Of a DNA stretch of 64,000 nucleotides, positions 45,248 to 55,097 are shown piece by piece. The stretch lies in the NCBI RefSeq assembly GCF_000332115.1, contig NC_020156.1, positions 1,054,001 to 1,118,000 on the forward strand, in the 5' to 3' direction. How positions within the stretch are numbered: position 1 is the first letter of the stretch; each line of letters starts with the position of its first letter. Both the position numbers and the translations under genes were made by a program. This DNA comes from Nonlabens dokdonensis DSW-6. Its GTDB lineage: Bacteria; Bacteroidota; Bacteroidia; Flavobacteriales; Flavobacteriaceae. The notes beneath the pieces are model-generated. The model saw nothing but the letters and a program-made list of their open reading frames with translations. It ran no database searches and had not been told where the DNA came from.

Positions 45248-48200
45248 TTACTCTTTTATCAGTTTTAAAACAGAGCTGCTTTGATCGCCTTTTACCTCAA
45301 CAAAGTACAATCCTGAAACCAAATGATCCACGAGAATATCCTGACTTAAAGTTGGACTATCTAATTTTTGCTGTAAGACAATTGCTCCTAGCGTATCATA
45401 AATCGTGTATTCATTAAACGCTAAGTTACTGGTTAGACTAACCGTGTTTTGAGCTGGATTAGGATAAAGACTTACTTCTAACAAATTGCTATCATTTATA
45501 TTTAATGGAACAGCAACTGTTGTAGTTTCTAGATTAGTAATAATAGGGAAGTTGAAATCAAAATAAATCTCGGCTTGATTAGTAAAATCATCTCCTAAAA
45601 CTAATGTATCTACTGTTTTGATTTTAAACAACACATATCCTTGACTGGCTGGCGCGGTAAATGGTAAATTAATATTATCAAATAAGAACTCTACTTTATT
45701 TCCTTCTGTAATTGTGGTAGTGTAATCGTGGCTGGCGCTTAATGGTTTCAATGTTGCAATATCAAACTTTGAAGTATCAATGTAGTCTACAATTTTAACG
45801 TTTACAGCACTTGCTGTTCCTTCATTCTCAAAACGAATTCTATAATGCACATATTCTCCTACCATAGTCGGTAAAATAGTCTCGCCTTGTAAACAAGTCT
45901 TATCATTAGGATCGTAAGAATTCACAACAGTTTGTTGTAAATCAAACACGTTATCTAGTGGCGTGTCGTCATTTGCCGTTGGGTTTATAGTCGCACTAAA
46001 GTCTAACAAATCATTACTATTTAAAGGAAAAGCAGGATCTGTAGGTGCATTAAGATTCATAGTAAACTCAATCTCACGAGTTTCAAATGGATCAAGGTTT
46101 ACAAAATCCCAACTCAACATTCCTGTACTTGAAGAAGTTGTCGCAGGATTTGCTGTTAGAAAATTCATAAAATCATCTTCATAGGTGAAGTTTACAGAGC
46201 CTGACAAACGAGTGTTTCCTTTGTTTTTATAGATGAGTTTGTAGTTGGTATCAAAACCTGGTCGGGCATCTTCTAGTGGTAAAATGGTTATTTCTAGATC
46301 ATCAACTGGAGTTGTTGCGGTGAGGCAGAAGTCTTGGGTTTGATTTGCGCCACCTGCAATAGTAACAGAGACAGATGGAGGCGTAGAAATAAACAAATTT
46401 GAATTCACCTCTGGTGTTAGCGTAAAATTATCATCAGGTAAATTTACACTGTACTGACCATCAATAGTATAAACTACTAGTTCGTTCGTACCGTCAGTAA
46501 TAGTAATAGCCATATTTTGAGCAGGGAAATCAGAAGGATCACAACCATTTAAATCAAAATCGTACAATACATTACCAGAAAGAATAGTGTTTGGGCAAGA
46601 TGATGATAAAGTATCTCCCACTATAGGCCATCCATTTTGAATAAGTATTTCTCTTGAAAAACTGTCGCAATACTCTAAGCCACTGGCATTGAAAGTATAA
46701 CTGCCACTATTAGTATAAGAAACATTAAGTTGAACATAACGCTGTAGCAAAGCGTCATAATTATCAATATCCAGACCAGATCCACTAACAAAATATGTAC
46801 TCGAAATAAATTGATTAAAATTCCATGACGATAAATCTTGATTAAAAGAAATGGCATCATTAAACATAAGATTCATTCTAAAGACGTTAGAAACATCCCA
46901 GTTATCTAACGGTTGATTAAATGAAGTAGCACCTTTAAACATTCCATTCATCTCAGTAACTCCAGAGACATCCCAACTATTTAAAGGCTGATTAAAAGAA
47001 GTTGCGTCTTCGAACATTCCCTCTGATGAATTAAAAAAACTTACAAAATTATTAATAGAAGTCATTCTCATTACGCCGGAAACATCCCAAGTATTCAATG
47101 GTTGATTAAAAGAGGTGGCGCCCTGAAACATAGCACGCATATCTGTAACACTTGAAACATCCCATGAAGATATGTCTAAATTAAAACTCGTGGCACCAGA
47201 AAACATGCCTCGCATACTGGTCACATTAGAAACATCCCAAGAATCTAAGAGTTGATTAAAATCAGTGGCACCAGAAAACATTCCTCGCATACTTGTCACA
47301 CTAGAAACATCCCAGCTATTTAAAAGCTGGTCGAAGCTATTAGACCTTCCGAACATATTACTCATATCGGTAACATTTGAAACATTCCAAGTATTTAAAG
47401 GTTGATTAAATACACTTGCTTCATAAAACATATTGCTCATATTAGTCACACTAGATACGTCCCAAGTATTTAAAGGTTGATTAAAAACACTTGCTTCATA
47501 AAACATGCCACTCATATTTGTCACACTAGATACGTCCCAAATATTTAAAGGTTGATTAAAAACATTTGCGCCATTAAACATATTACTCATATCCGTTACA
47601 CTTGATACATCCCAATTGCTTAAAGGTTGATTAAAGCTGCTCAAGCTAAGTGATGTTGAAGCAAACATAGAACTCATATCAGTAACATTAGAAACATTCC
47701 AGCTATTTAATGGTTGATTAAAAACATCAGCACGAGAAAACATATTAGACATATCTAGAACACTAGAAACAACCCAATTACTAATATTTTGGTTAAACGA
47801 AGAAGCATTATTAAACATGTGGGACATGTCGGTAACGTTTGAAACGTCCCATAAAGCTAATGGCTGATTATATGATGAAGTTTGTGAAAACATGTAACTC
47901 ATATCAGTAACATTTGAAACGTCCCAATTATTTAAAGGCTGATTGAAATTAAAAGCTCGATGAAACATACTATTCATGTTAGTAACGTTTGAAACGTCCC
48001 AATTATTTAAAGGTTGATTAAAGTCTGTCGATGCATTTCCTCCAGTAAACATATAACTCATATCTGTAACATTAGAAACATCCCAGTTTGATATATCAGA
48101 ATTGAATGTAGGAGCATCATAAAACATGTAAGACATATCGGTTACTTGACTTAAGTCAGGCGCATCGTTTGCTGTGATAGTTAAATTTGCACAACCGCTA

Positions 48201-50014
48201 AATGCTTCAAACATAGTTTGCCATGTTGAAGTTCCCCATTGGATAATAGTTAACGGATTATCTCTTGAAAATTTAAAAGAATCTAATTGATTATTAATTA
48301 TGATCGTGTAAACAGCAAATGAGGATGGATAGCTATGAAAAACCCCTTGGTCTGTTACATTAGTAAAGGTATCTGTTGTCCCATCACCCCAATCAATAGT
48401 CACCGTGCCTGTTGCAGAAAATTGAAAAGAATAAATATATTGTCCTGTAGTCTCAACACTAAATACAAATTCATCTGTTGTTGCATTAGAACAAGATGAT
48501 GATAAAGTATCGCCTTGGAAGTTCCATCCATCTTGAATAAGAGCTGCGCGAGACAAAACATCGCAATATTCTAAACCATTTACTCTAAATGAACTTGAAG
48601 ACATTGAATTATATGGTAAATTGAGCTGTACAAAGCGTTGTAATAAGGCGTCATAATTATTGACATCCAGACCAGAACTAGATATAAAGAAAGTAAGGTC
48701 AACAGTGTTATTAAAGTTCCACGAAGATATATCTTGATTAAAAGATGATGAATTGTAAAACATAAAGGACATGGTAGTTACGCTAGAAACGTCCCAAGTA
48801 TTTAAAGGCTGATCAAAAGACGTTGCACCATTAAATAAACTCCTCATCTCAGTAACACCAGATACATCCCAATTATTTAATGGTTGGTTAAAAGAAGTTG
48901 CATCATTAAATACAGCATTCATAACGCTAACGTTAGAAACATCCCAGCCGTCTAAGGGTTGATTGAATGAGGTGGCACCTCTAAACAATTCAATAATTTC
49001 GGTAGCATTGGAAAGATCCCAATTATTTAAAGGCTGATTAAATGAAGTTGCATTCCAGAACATATTTCCCATATCTGAAACACTAGAAATATTCCAATTA
49101 TTTAAAGACTGGTCAAAACTAATTGCATTGTGAAACATTTCATTCATATTAGTAACTCCAGAAACATCCCAATTATCAATAGGCTGATTAAAATCTGTTG
49201 CTTCCTCAAACATATTTCTCATATTAGTAACACTAGATACGTCCCAAGTGGATATATCAGAATTAAAAGAGGTAGCTTCTGTAAACATATATGACATCTT
49301 AGTAACACTTGATACATTCCAATTATTCAAAGGCTGGTTAAAAGTTGATGCTCTCAAAAACATATATTCCATGTCAGTAACAGAAGAAACATTCCAACTA
49401 TTTAAAGATTGATTAAAACTTGTGGCATCATAAAACATTCTATGCATAATAACAACATTAGAAACATCCCAGCCGTCTAAGGGTTGATTGAAACTTGTGG
49501 CGTCACTAAACATCTCACTCATATTAGTAACTCCAGAAACATCCCAATTTGATATGTCAGAATTAAAATTACTTGCACCTTTAAACATTATACTCATGCT
49601 TGTTACAAGGCTTAGATCTGGTGTATCGGTAGTTGAGATGGTTAAATTTTCACAATTGGTAAAAGTATTAAACATCGTTTTCCATACTGATGTACCCCAT
49701 TGGGTAATTGTTAATGGAATATCTGATGAAAATCGAACCGTGTCCAATTGATTGTTGATAAAAACTGTATAAACTGCTTGAGAAGAATAGTTATGTGTAG
49801 CAGTAACTGGCTGGTTGCTACTAGTGTTGTTAAAATAATTATCGCTTGTACCATCACCCCAATCTACAGTAACAGAGCTAGCTGTGTCAAGTTTAAAAGA
49901 ATAAGCTGTTGAAGGACTATTTGTCAAATCAACCTCAAAAACAAAATCATCCACGGTCTGCGCACTTGCAATAAATCCAAAAAACAAAACAGCTATAAAA
50001 GTAAAAAGCCTCAT
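45248..50014 (-). CDS. Giant secreted DUF285 (BspA-like) repeat protein with T9SS tail
   Basis: A 1588-residue predicted surface or secreted protein. The ATG at 50014 gives signal peptide MRLFTFIAVLFFGFIASAQ. A PKD-like segment (VTVDWGDGTSD) leads into 12 tandem ~25-residue DUF285 units of the form FNQPLNNWDVSNVTDMSYMF, then a tail with LEYCDVLSRAALIQDGW. The whole module recurs: IDWGDGTTD, 17 units, and LEYCDSFSREILIQNGW. Next come a CNA-B/SdrD-like segment, DUF11/DUF7619-like domains (VKIVDYIDTSKFD), and a type IX sorting domain (LYPNPAQNTVSL). The units resemble leucine-rich-like adhesin repeats. Likely an adhesin; the ligand is unknown. A 71-bp repeat lies on each side of the gene. Confidence 0.92.
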   Translation of the reverse strand: MRLFTFIAVLFFGFIASAQTVDDFVFEVDLTNSPSTAYSFKLDTASSVTVDWGDGTSDNYFNNTSSNQPVTATHNYSSQAVYTVFINNQLDTVRFSSDIPLTITQWGTSVWKTMFNTFTNCENLTISTTDTPDLSLVTSMSIMFKGASNFNSDISNWDVSGVTNMSEMFSDATSFNQPLDGWDVSNVVIMHRMFYDATSFNQSLNSWNVSSVTDMEYMFLRASTFNQPLNNWNVSSVTKMSYMFTEATSFNSDISTWDVSSVTNMRNMFEEATDFNQPIDNWDVSGVTNMNEMFHNAISFDQSLNNWNISSVSDMGNMFWNATSFNQPLNNWDLSNATEIIELFRGATSFNQPLDGWDVSNVSVMNAVFNDATSFNQPLNNWDVSGVTEMRSLFNGATSFDQPLNTWDVSSVTTMSFMFYNSSSFNQDISSWNFNNTVDLTFFISSSGLDVNNYDALLQRFVQLNLPYNSMSSSSFRVNGLEYCDVLSRAALIQDGWNFQGDTLSSSCSNATTDEFVFSVETTGQYIYSFQFSATGTVTIDWGDGTTDTFTNVTDQGVFHSYPSSFAVYTIIINNQLDSFKFSRDNPLTIIQWGTSTWQTMFEAFSGCANLTITANDAPDLSQVTDMSYMFYDAPTFNSDISNWDVSNVTDMSYMFTGGNASTDFNQPLNNWDVSNVTNMNSMFHRAFNFNQPLNNWDVSNVTDMSYMFSQTSSYNQPLALWDVSNVTDMSHMFNNASSFNQNISNWVVSSVLDMSNMFSRADVFNQPLNSWNVSNVTDMSSMFASTSLSLSSFNQPLSNWDVSSVTDMSNMFNGANVFNQPLNIWDVSSVTNMSGMFYEASVFNQPLNTWDVSSVTNMSNMFYEASVFNQPLNTWNVSNVTDMSNMFGRSNSFDQLLNSWDVSSVTSMRGMFSGATDFNQLLDSWDVSNVTSMRGMFSGATSFNLDISSWDVSSVTDMRAMFQGATSFNQPLNTWDVSGVMRMTSINNFVSFFNSSEGMFEDATSFNQPLNSWDVSGVTEMNGMFKGATSFNQPLDNWDVSNVFRMNLMFNDAISFNQDLSSWNFNQFISSTYFVSGSGLDIDNYDALLQRYVQLNVSYTNSGSYTFNASGLEYCDSFSREILIQNGWPIVGDTLSSSCPNTILSGNVLYDFDLNGCDPSDFPAQNMAITITDGTNELVVYTIDGQYSVNLPDDNFTLTPEVNSNLFISTPPSVSVTIAGGANQTQDFCLTATTPVDDLEITILPLEDARPGFDTNYKLIYKNKGNTRLSGSVNFTYEDDFMNFLTANPATTSSSTGMLSWDFVNLDPFETREIEFTMNLNAPTDPAFPLNSNDLLDFSATINPTANDDTPLDNVFDLQQTVVNSYDPNDKTCLQGETILPTMVGEYVHYRIRFENEGTASAVNVKIVDYIDTSKFDIATLKPLSASHDYTTTITEGNKVEFLFDNINLPFTAPASQGYVLFKIKTVDTLVLGDDFTNQAEIYFDFNFPIITNLETTTVAVPLNINDSNLLEVSLYPNPAQNTVSLTSNLAFNEYTIYDTLGAIVLQQKLDSPTLSQDILVDHLVSGLYFVEVKGDQSSSVLKLIKE

Positions 50015-50080
50015 AAAAATATAATTTGCGCTAAAATAGAAGATTATCACGGCATATTCTTACAAAAGAGGAATTTATGT

Positions 50081-50151
50081 GATCTCGCTTTCGCCCTGAG
50101 CTGCCTCAGGATAAACTTCTATTTTTAAAAAAGAAAAATAGAAAGCAGGAA
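50081..50151. repeat. 71-bp structured repeat, right copy
   Basis: Direct copy of 45118-45188 with two substitutions. It lies 67 bases upstream of the DUF285 gene's start codon, so it may fall in or near its promoter. Confidence 0.88.
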
Positions 50152-50262
50152 AAAAGTAGAAAATAAGATTAGAATCATTGCTAGCCGATACCGCTATGCA
50201 GCGGTATGACAGTTGAAAAGAATAAGCAGATTACTTCGTCGTGCACTCCTCGTAATGACGTA

Positions 50263-52851
50263 CTAGAAACTAAAACCAAAACTACCTGTAATCGCCATAG
50301 AACGTGCATCTGGCAAGAAATTATAGCCGCCTCTAAAACTCACGTCCAGTCGTAGAATTTTAAAAATATTCCCTATTCCTGCACTGTATTCCCAAAACAC
50401 ATCTTCTGGAGCGAGGTAATTGATGTTTCCTGCATTAAGCGCAATGTTCTCATCGCTTATTTTTCCATACACTGCACGTATTCCTACAAGCTCTCTTAAA
50501 TTAAGATCGCGCAATCCTGGAATTCTAGAAAATATACGGCCGTTAAAATTATGGTCCAAGTGCATGGTAACATATTCATCAGTTACAAATTCGTAGAAAT
50601 TGAGCGTATTAAAAGCACCTGTTAAATTAAAGTAAGTCTGGTTACCAGGGACAACATTTAGTAAAGCAAGTGGTACCTCTCCAAAGGTTTTACCGGCTTC
50701 CACTCTTGCTGTTAATCTCCCAAAAGGACCTAATTGAAATGGATGACTGTAGTAAAACTGGACTTTATCAAAATTAAAATCACTTTCTAAAAAACCGTCA
50801 AAACCCTTAGTATAACTTGCATAAAGAATAGGATATTCACCACTATTGATAAGCGTTCTATCTACTCCATAATTAGAAGTTTTGCGGCCTGGAGTGTAAG
50901 TCATGGTTAATGACGCATCGGCTTGTCTTGTTTCTGTAGCGATACCAGTAGGTGAATCAGGATCAAAATAATCCAAACTAAAAATATCTGGAGCACCGCT
51001 TTTTATAGTTCGATAACTGGTACCTAATCTAAATTCTAGATTGTATTTGGGTTCAAAACTAATTCCTAATGTTGTCAAATTAATACTGGAAAGACTATTA
51101 TTATTTCCTGCAGTTATTAGTGAACTTGAAGCCAGACTTCGCCCTAAAACATCATTTGTATTAGTCAAACTGGCACCTAATTGTTCTATATCTCTCCGGT
51201 TTCCACCAGATATGGTAAGCCTGCTTTTTTTATCGATCAACCATTTACCTGCAAGACCATATTTAAACTGATTATCTCTAAAACCATAAGCTAGATAACC
51301 TTCTAATCGCCATAAATCGTTTGAAGTGAAATAAGTTCTTCCACCCAACCTCACACGCATTCCTTCTACCTGATTAAAACCTAAAAGTCCAAAAACTGGT
51401 CCTATATCAAAGTTATCTACCTCATAATATCCTGAGGCAAGAATGGTTCCTATGTTATAAAGACGCTTAAACTTTTTATTAGTTTTGAGCGTGTCCAGCA
51501 TGGTATAGATTTGCTTCTCGTCTTTATTGAGCTTTTCTAGTCGGTTCTCGTCCCAATATTCCTCACTACGATCATAAATCATAGGATCGTAATCGTTCAC
51601 TCGGCGCTTATAAAAATCCTCTTCTTTTTTAATGTCAAATTGATAATTATCAAACAACGTGGTGCGTTTACCGTAAATCCCTTTAGATTCTTCTTTTTTG
51701 TTAAGCGCAAAATCACTCATGAAGTAATCTCTAGTAATTAAGAAAAGGCTGTCATTTAAGACATCATATTCTTGCTCTATGTAAATTTCTTTTACCCAGT
51801 TTACATTGGCGCTTTTAGTAGCTTGTAAATTAATTTCTTTGATCGCATAAGAATCGGCAGCCACCCAGAAATCTCCTTTAAAAGTAAGCTCTCCTTTACG
51901 ACGTGGATAATAAACTATGTTATACGCCTCTACTCCATCTACCATAGCAGTGTCTCTAAGCACATAATTGTAAGTATCTATTCCAGCTTTACCTACTGGA
52001 CTCGTAAAACTCTTATCAAAAAACTTTAAGTAACGCTCGTACACGTCAATATCTGCATAGAGGTCTTTTACAAAAGCGATAATGGTTTGATTATCAGAAA
52101 AACCAGAGTTCTTATTTGCCTTAATGACTTCTTTTTCTTTATTAGCTTCATTATCTCCATAAACTGATGCCAGCGATTCATTGATAAAAATAGGCAAGTA
52201 GGTTTTTCCAGTCACTCGACTGGTGTCAGCATAATTAAAAATGAATTCCATTCCATTAAAAAGCTTGGAATTGATCATGGCACTATCAATTGTATTCATG
52301 TCAAATTCTAGTTTCTCATACTTATCGTACTGGTATTGTTTGAACTGAGAAAGACCATTTTTACGCCTATTTTCCCATACTTTGCGTAAGATATCGAGTG
52401 CCGGATTGTTCTTTTTAGAAGTTTTACCACTGTAAACGACAACAGCATCAAGCTCTGCTGTGTCCGTGGCGAGTGTTATTTTTAAATCTGTAGAAACTCT
52501 GGACTCTAAAGTGATGGTTTGCGTTTTGTATCCTACGAAAGAGAACTCCACCGTTTTGTAGGTTTGGTCCGACTGCAAATAGAATCTTCCATTGTCATTA
52601 GAAATCGTTCCTTCGCTGGAATTAGGAAATACGACGTTAGCAAACGGCACTGGATCACCAAATTCGTCATAGATAACTCCACCTACTTTAGTTTGAGCAA
52701 CTACAGCAGCTGTAAACAAAAAGAAAACAAATAATGATAAATAATTTGCTAATTGATGGTAGGAATCTCGCTTTCGCGAAAGCGGTATATCAATCTGTAT
52801 ATTTTCCATAAAGCTAACTTCTGGAACATTAGTATTAAAATCTCTTTTCAT
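50263..52851 (-). CDS. DUF5686 protein with carboxypeptidase-regulatory-like domain
   Basis: A predicted outer-membrane protein of 862 residues from the ATG at 52851 (an ATG at 52809 would shorten it by 14). After a hydrophobic signal segment (YLSLFVFFLFTAAVVAQ) comes a carboxypeptidase-D-regulatory-like beta domain (GGVIYDEFGDPVPFANVVFP, ~55-130), then the DUF5686 domain and a C-terminal barrel. The n-region before the signal helix is unusually long and contains a palindrome copy read as PLSRKRDS, so the signal peptide may have been altered by that insertion. It is a paralogue of the protein encoded at 32088-34280. Function not established. Confidence 0.88.
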   Translation of the reverse strand: MKRDFNTNVPEVSFMENIQIDIPLSRKRDSYHQLANYLSLFVFFLFTAAVVAQTKVGGVIYDEFGDPVPFANVVFPNSSEGTISNDNGRFYLQSDQTYKTVEFSFVGYKTQTITLESRVSTDLKITLATDTAELDAVVVYSGKTSKKNNPALDILRKVWENRRKNGLSQFKQYQYDKYEKLEFDMNTIDSAMINSKLFNGMEFIFNYADTSRVTGKTYLPIFINESLASVYGDNEANKEKEVIKANKNSGFSDNQTIIAFVKDLYADIDVYERYLKFFDKSFTSPVGKAGIDTYNYVLRDTAMVDGVEAYNIVYYPRRKGELTFKGDFWVAADSYAIKEINLQATKSANVNWVKEIYIEQEYDVLNDSLFLITRDYFMSDFALNKKEESKGIYGKRTTLFDNYQFDIKKEEDFYKRRVNDYDPMIYDRSEEYWDENRLEKLNKDEKQIYTMLDTLKTNKKFKRLYNIGTILASGYYEVDNFDIGPVFGLLGFNQVEGMRVRLGGRTYFTSNDLWRLEGYLAYGFRDNQFKYGLAGKWLIDKKSRLTISGGNRRDIEQLGASLTNTNDVLGRSLASSSLITAGNNNSLSSINLTTLGISFEPKYNLEFRLGTSYRTIKSGAPDIFSLDYFDPDSPTGIATETRQADASLTMTYTPGRKTSNYGVDRTLINSGEYPILYASYTKGFDGFLESDFNFDKVQFYYSHPFQLGPFGRLTARVEAGKTFGEVPLALLNVVPGNQTYFNLTGAFNTLNFYEFVTDEYVTMHLDHNFNGRIFSRIPGLRDLNLRELVGIRAVYGKISDENIALNAGNINYLAPEDVFWEYSAGIGNIFKILRLDVSFRGGYNFLPDARSMAITGSFGFSF
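52769..52784. repeat. Dispersed palindrome, copy 11 (coding)
   Basis: A complete 16-bp copy in the N-terminal codons of the DUF5686 gene, read as L-S-R-K-R on the minus strand. Confidence 0.95.
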
Positions 52852-52940
52852 AAGCAAAATGCAAAAATCAAATGTAGGACTACTGGAGTAAATGCTAGTT
52901 GTATAACTTTAAAAAAGTTGTGATATTCTTTAAGAAGCAA

Positions 52941-52967
52941 AAAACCCAGCTTATCGAGCTGGGTTTT
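52941..52967 (-). terminator. Terminator of the E1 beta gene
   Basis: An 11-bp stem (52941-52951 with 52957-52967) with an A tract on its left, 22 bases after the stop on the minus strand. Confidence 0.83.
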
Positions 52968-52988
52968 AAATTTATATGCGTAAGGTTC

Positions 52989-53969
52989 TTACTTCTTGTA
53001 CATCACCTTCTTCACACCTTCTATCACGTCTTTATGATTAGGCAACCACTCTTCAAAAAGCACTGGAGAGTAAGGAGCTGGTGTGTCTTGTGTGTTTATT
53101 TTATAAATAGGAGCGTCTAGATAATCAAAAGCTTCTGCTTGAACCATGTGAGAAATCTCAGTAGATACATTTCCAAATGGCCATGCTTCCTCAAGAATAA
53201 TCAAACGGTTTGTTTTCTTAACCGATTTTAAGATCGCTTCTTTATCATAAGGACGTACTGTTCTCAAATCGATAATTTCACAAGAGATTCCTTCTTTTTC
53301 TAACTCGTCTGCAGCTTTGTAGGCTTCTTTTATAATCTTACCAAAAGAAACGATAGTCACATCACTTCCTTCTCTTTTCAACTCTGCAACACCTATAGGA
53401 AGTACATATTCATCTTCTGGTACCTCACCTTTATCACCATACATTTGCTCAGACTCCATAAAAATTACTGGGTCGTCATCACGTATTGCTGCCTTAAGTA
53501 ATCCTTTTGCATCATAAGGATTTGAAGGAACGATTACTTTAAGACCTGGCGTATTTGCAAACCAGTTTTCAAAAGCTTGTGAGTGCGTTGCAGCTAGTTG
53601 TCCAGCACTTGCCGTAGGACCACGGAAAACGATAGGACACTTGAACTGTCCACCAGACATCTGACGTATTTTTGCTGCGTTATTGATAATTTGATCAATT
53701 CCTACGAGAGAGAAGTTAAAAGTCATGTATTCTACGATGGGACGGTTACCTGTCATGGTAGAGCCTATCGCAACACCAGCAAAACCGAGCTCAGCAATAG
53801 GAGTATCAATCACACGCTTAGGACCGAATTCATCTAGCATTCCTTTAGAAGCTTTATAGGCTCCATTATACTCTGCAACCTCTTCACCCATTAGGTAAAT
53901 AGCCTCGTCGCGTCTCATTTCTTCACTCATCGCCTCGCATATTGCCTCGCGAAATTGTATTGTCTTCAT
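52989..53969 (-). CDS. pdhB: Pyruvate dehydrogenase E1 component, beta subunit
   Basis: A 326-residue transketolase-fold subunit of a 2-oxoacid dehydrogenase, most like pyruvate dehydrogenase E1 beta. Features are the start MKTIQFREAICEAMSEEMRR, the TPP-site Glu in DTPIAELGFAGVAIG, YMTFNFSLVGIDQIINNAAK, GPTASAGQLAATHSQAFENW, and the C-terminal ILEEAWPFGNVSTEISHMVQ. It would pair with an alpha subunit encoded elsewhere, since no E1 alpha or E2 gene is adjacent. The split E1 arrangement is common in Flavobacteriaceae. A branched-chain 2-oxoacid enzyme is the alternative. Confidence 0.92.
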   Translation of the reverse strand: MKTIQFREAICEAMSEEMRRDEAIYLMGEEVAEYNGAYKASKGMLDEFGPKRVIDTPIAELGFAGVAIGSTMTGNRPIVEYMTFNFSLVGIDQIINNAAKIRQMSGGQFKCPIVFRGPTASAGQLAATHSQAFENWFANTPGLKVIVPSNPYDAKGLLKAAIRDDDPVIFMESEQMYGDKGEVPEDEYVLPIGVAELKREGSDVTIVSFGKIIKEAYKAADELEKEGISCEIIDLRTVRPYDKEAILKSVKKTNRLIILEEAWPFGNVSTEISHMVQAEAFDYLDAPIYKINTQDTPAPYSPVLFEEWLPNHKDVIEGVKKVMYKK

Positions 53970-54253
53970 ATATTATGTGTGTAGAATAGCATCCAATTAT
54001 AAGAAACAAAAATAACCTACATATTAATAGGATGCGAAAAAAATTGATTAAAATATCGCTTTTAAATCACGATATCTTTTTAAATCTAAGAACTTTCTGT
54101 ACTTCTACTCAACTTAAAGCTGGTGCGACATGAAAATGTAATTATTTGATAGATAAAATTTAAACAAAATTTTATTATGCATGCATAGTTTATTATTTGT
54201 TTTTTACGTAATTTCGCAAACGATTGAAAAAGAAATTTTAAAGACTTTAAAAT

Positions 54254-55000
54254 ATGAAAATATTAGTTTGTATCAGCCATGTGCCAGATACCACTTCAAA
54301 AATCAATTTTACTGATAACGATTCTCAATTTGACACAAGCGGTGTGCAATTTGTTATTAATCCTAATGACGAATTTGGTCTTACACGCGCCATGTGGTTT
54401 AAAGAAAAACAAGGTGCTAGTGTAGATGTAGTAACTGTAGGCGGTGCTGAGGTAGAACCTACATTAAGAAAAGCACTTGCTATAGGAGCAGACACTGCAA
54501 TACGAGTAGATACTCCTGCGGTAGATGGCTATCAAGTAGCAAAGCAGTTAAGTGCTGTAGTAAAAGATGGTGGTTATGATCTAGTAATAGCTGGTCGTGA
54601 ATCTATTGATTATAATGGTGGGATGGTTCCAGGAATGGTAGCGGCTATGACGGGCGCAAGTTTTGTAAACACCTGTATCTCTCTAGAAATAGATGGTAAT
54701 AATGCTACCGCAATACGTGAGATAGACGGTGGTAAAGAAACTTCTACTGCTACACTTCCACTAGTTATAGGTGGTCAGAAAGGTCTTGTTGAAGAAAGCG
54801 ACTTAAGAATACCTAACATGCGTGGTATCATGATGGCGCGTAAAAAACCATTAAATGTAGTTCCTGCAACTGATGCAAGTTCAGAAACAAATTCAGTTTC
54901 TTTTTCAAAACCAGAACCTAAAGGTGCTGTTACTCTTGTGGAGGCAGATAATCTAGATAAATTAATTGACTTACTTCATAACGAAGCAAAAGCAATTTAA
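54254..55000 (+). CDS. etfB: Electron transfer flavoprotein, beta subunit
   Basis: A 248-residue ETF beta subunit (AMP-binding in classical ETF), which passes electrons from acyl-CoA dehydrogenases to the quinone pool with EtfA. Family features are KILVCISHVPDTTSKINF at the start, VINPNDEFGLTRAMWFKEK, the mid-protein LVIAGRESIDYNGGMVPGMV, and LPLVIGGQKGLVEESDLRIP. It is followed by etfA after 97 bases that include a palindrome copy. Confidence 0.96.
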   Translation: MKILVCISHVPDTTSKINFTDNDSQFDTSGVQFVINPNDEFGLTRAMWFKEKQGASVDVVTVGGAEVEPTLRKALAIGADTAIRVDTPAVDGYQVAKQLSAVVKDGGYDLVIAGRESIDYNGGMVPGMVAAMTGASFVNTCISLEIDGNNATAIREIDGGKETSTATLPLVIGGQKGLVEESDLRIPNMRGIMMARKKPLNVVPATDASSETNSVSFSKPEPKGAVTLVEADNLDKLIDLLHNEAKAI

Positions 55001-55023
55001 ATTTTAGGGATTCATATTAATCT

Positions 55024-55039
55024 CGCTTTCGCGAAAGCG
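55024..55039. repeat. Dispersed palindrome, copy 12 (within the etfBA operon)
   Basis: A complete 16-bp copy between etfB and etfA, flanked by TCT and GAATT. In the shared transcript it could form a stabilising or attenuating hairpin. Confidence 0.95.
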
Positions 55040-55097
55040 GAATTACAAATAAAATATTAAGTAAACGTCCAGTTTATGGACGCAAAAAATTAAATAT

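Noticed and set aside
45248..50014. CRISPR-like periodic repeats at a 75-base period
   Set aside because: The repeats stay in one reading frame, have no unique spacers, and encode DUF285 units of a secreted protein.
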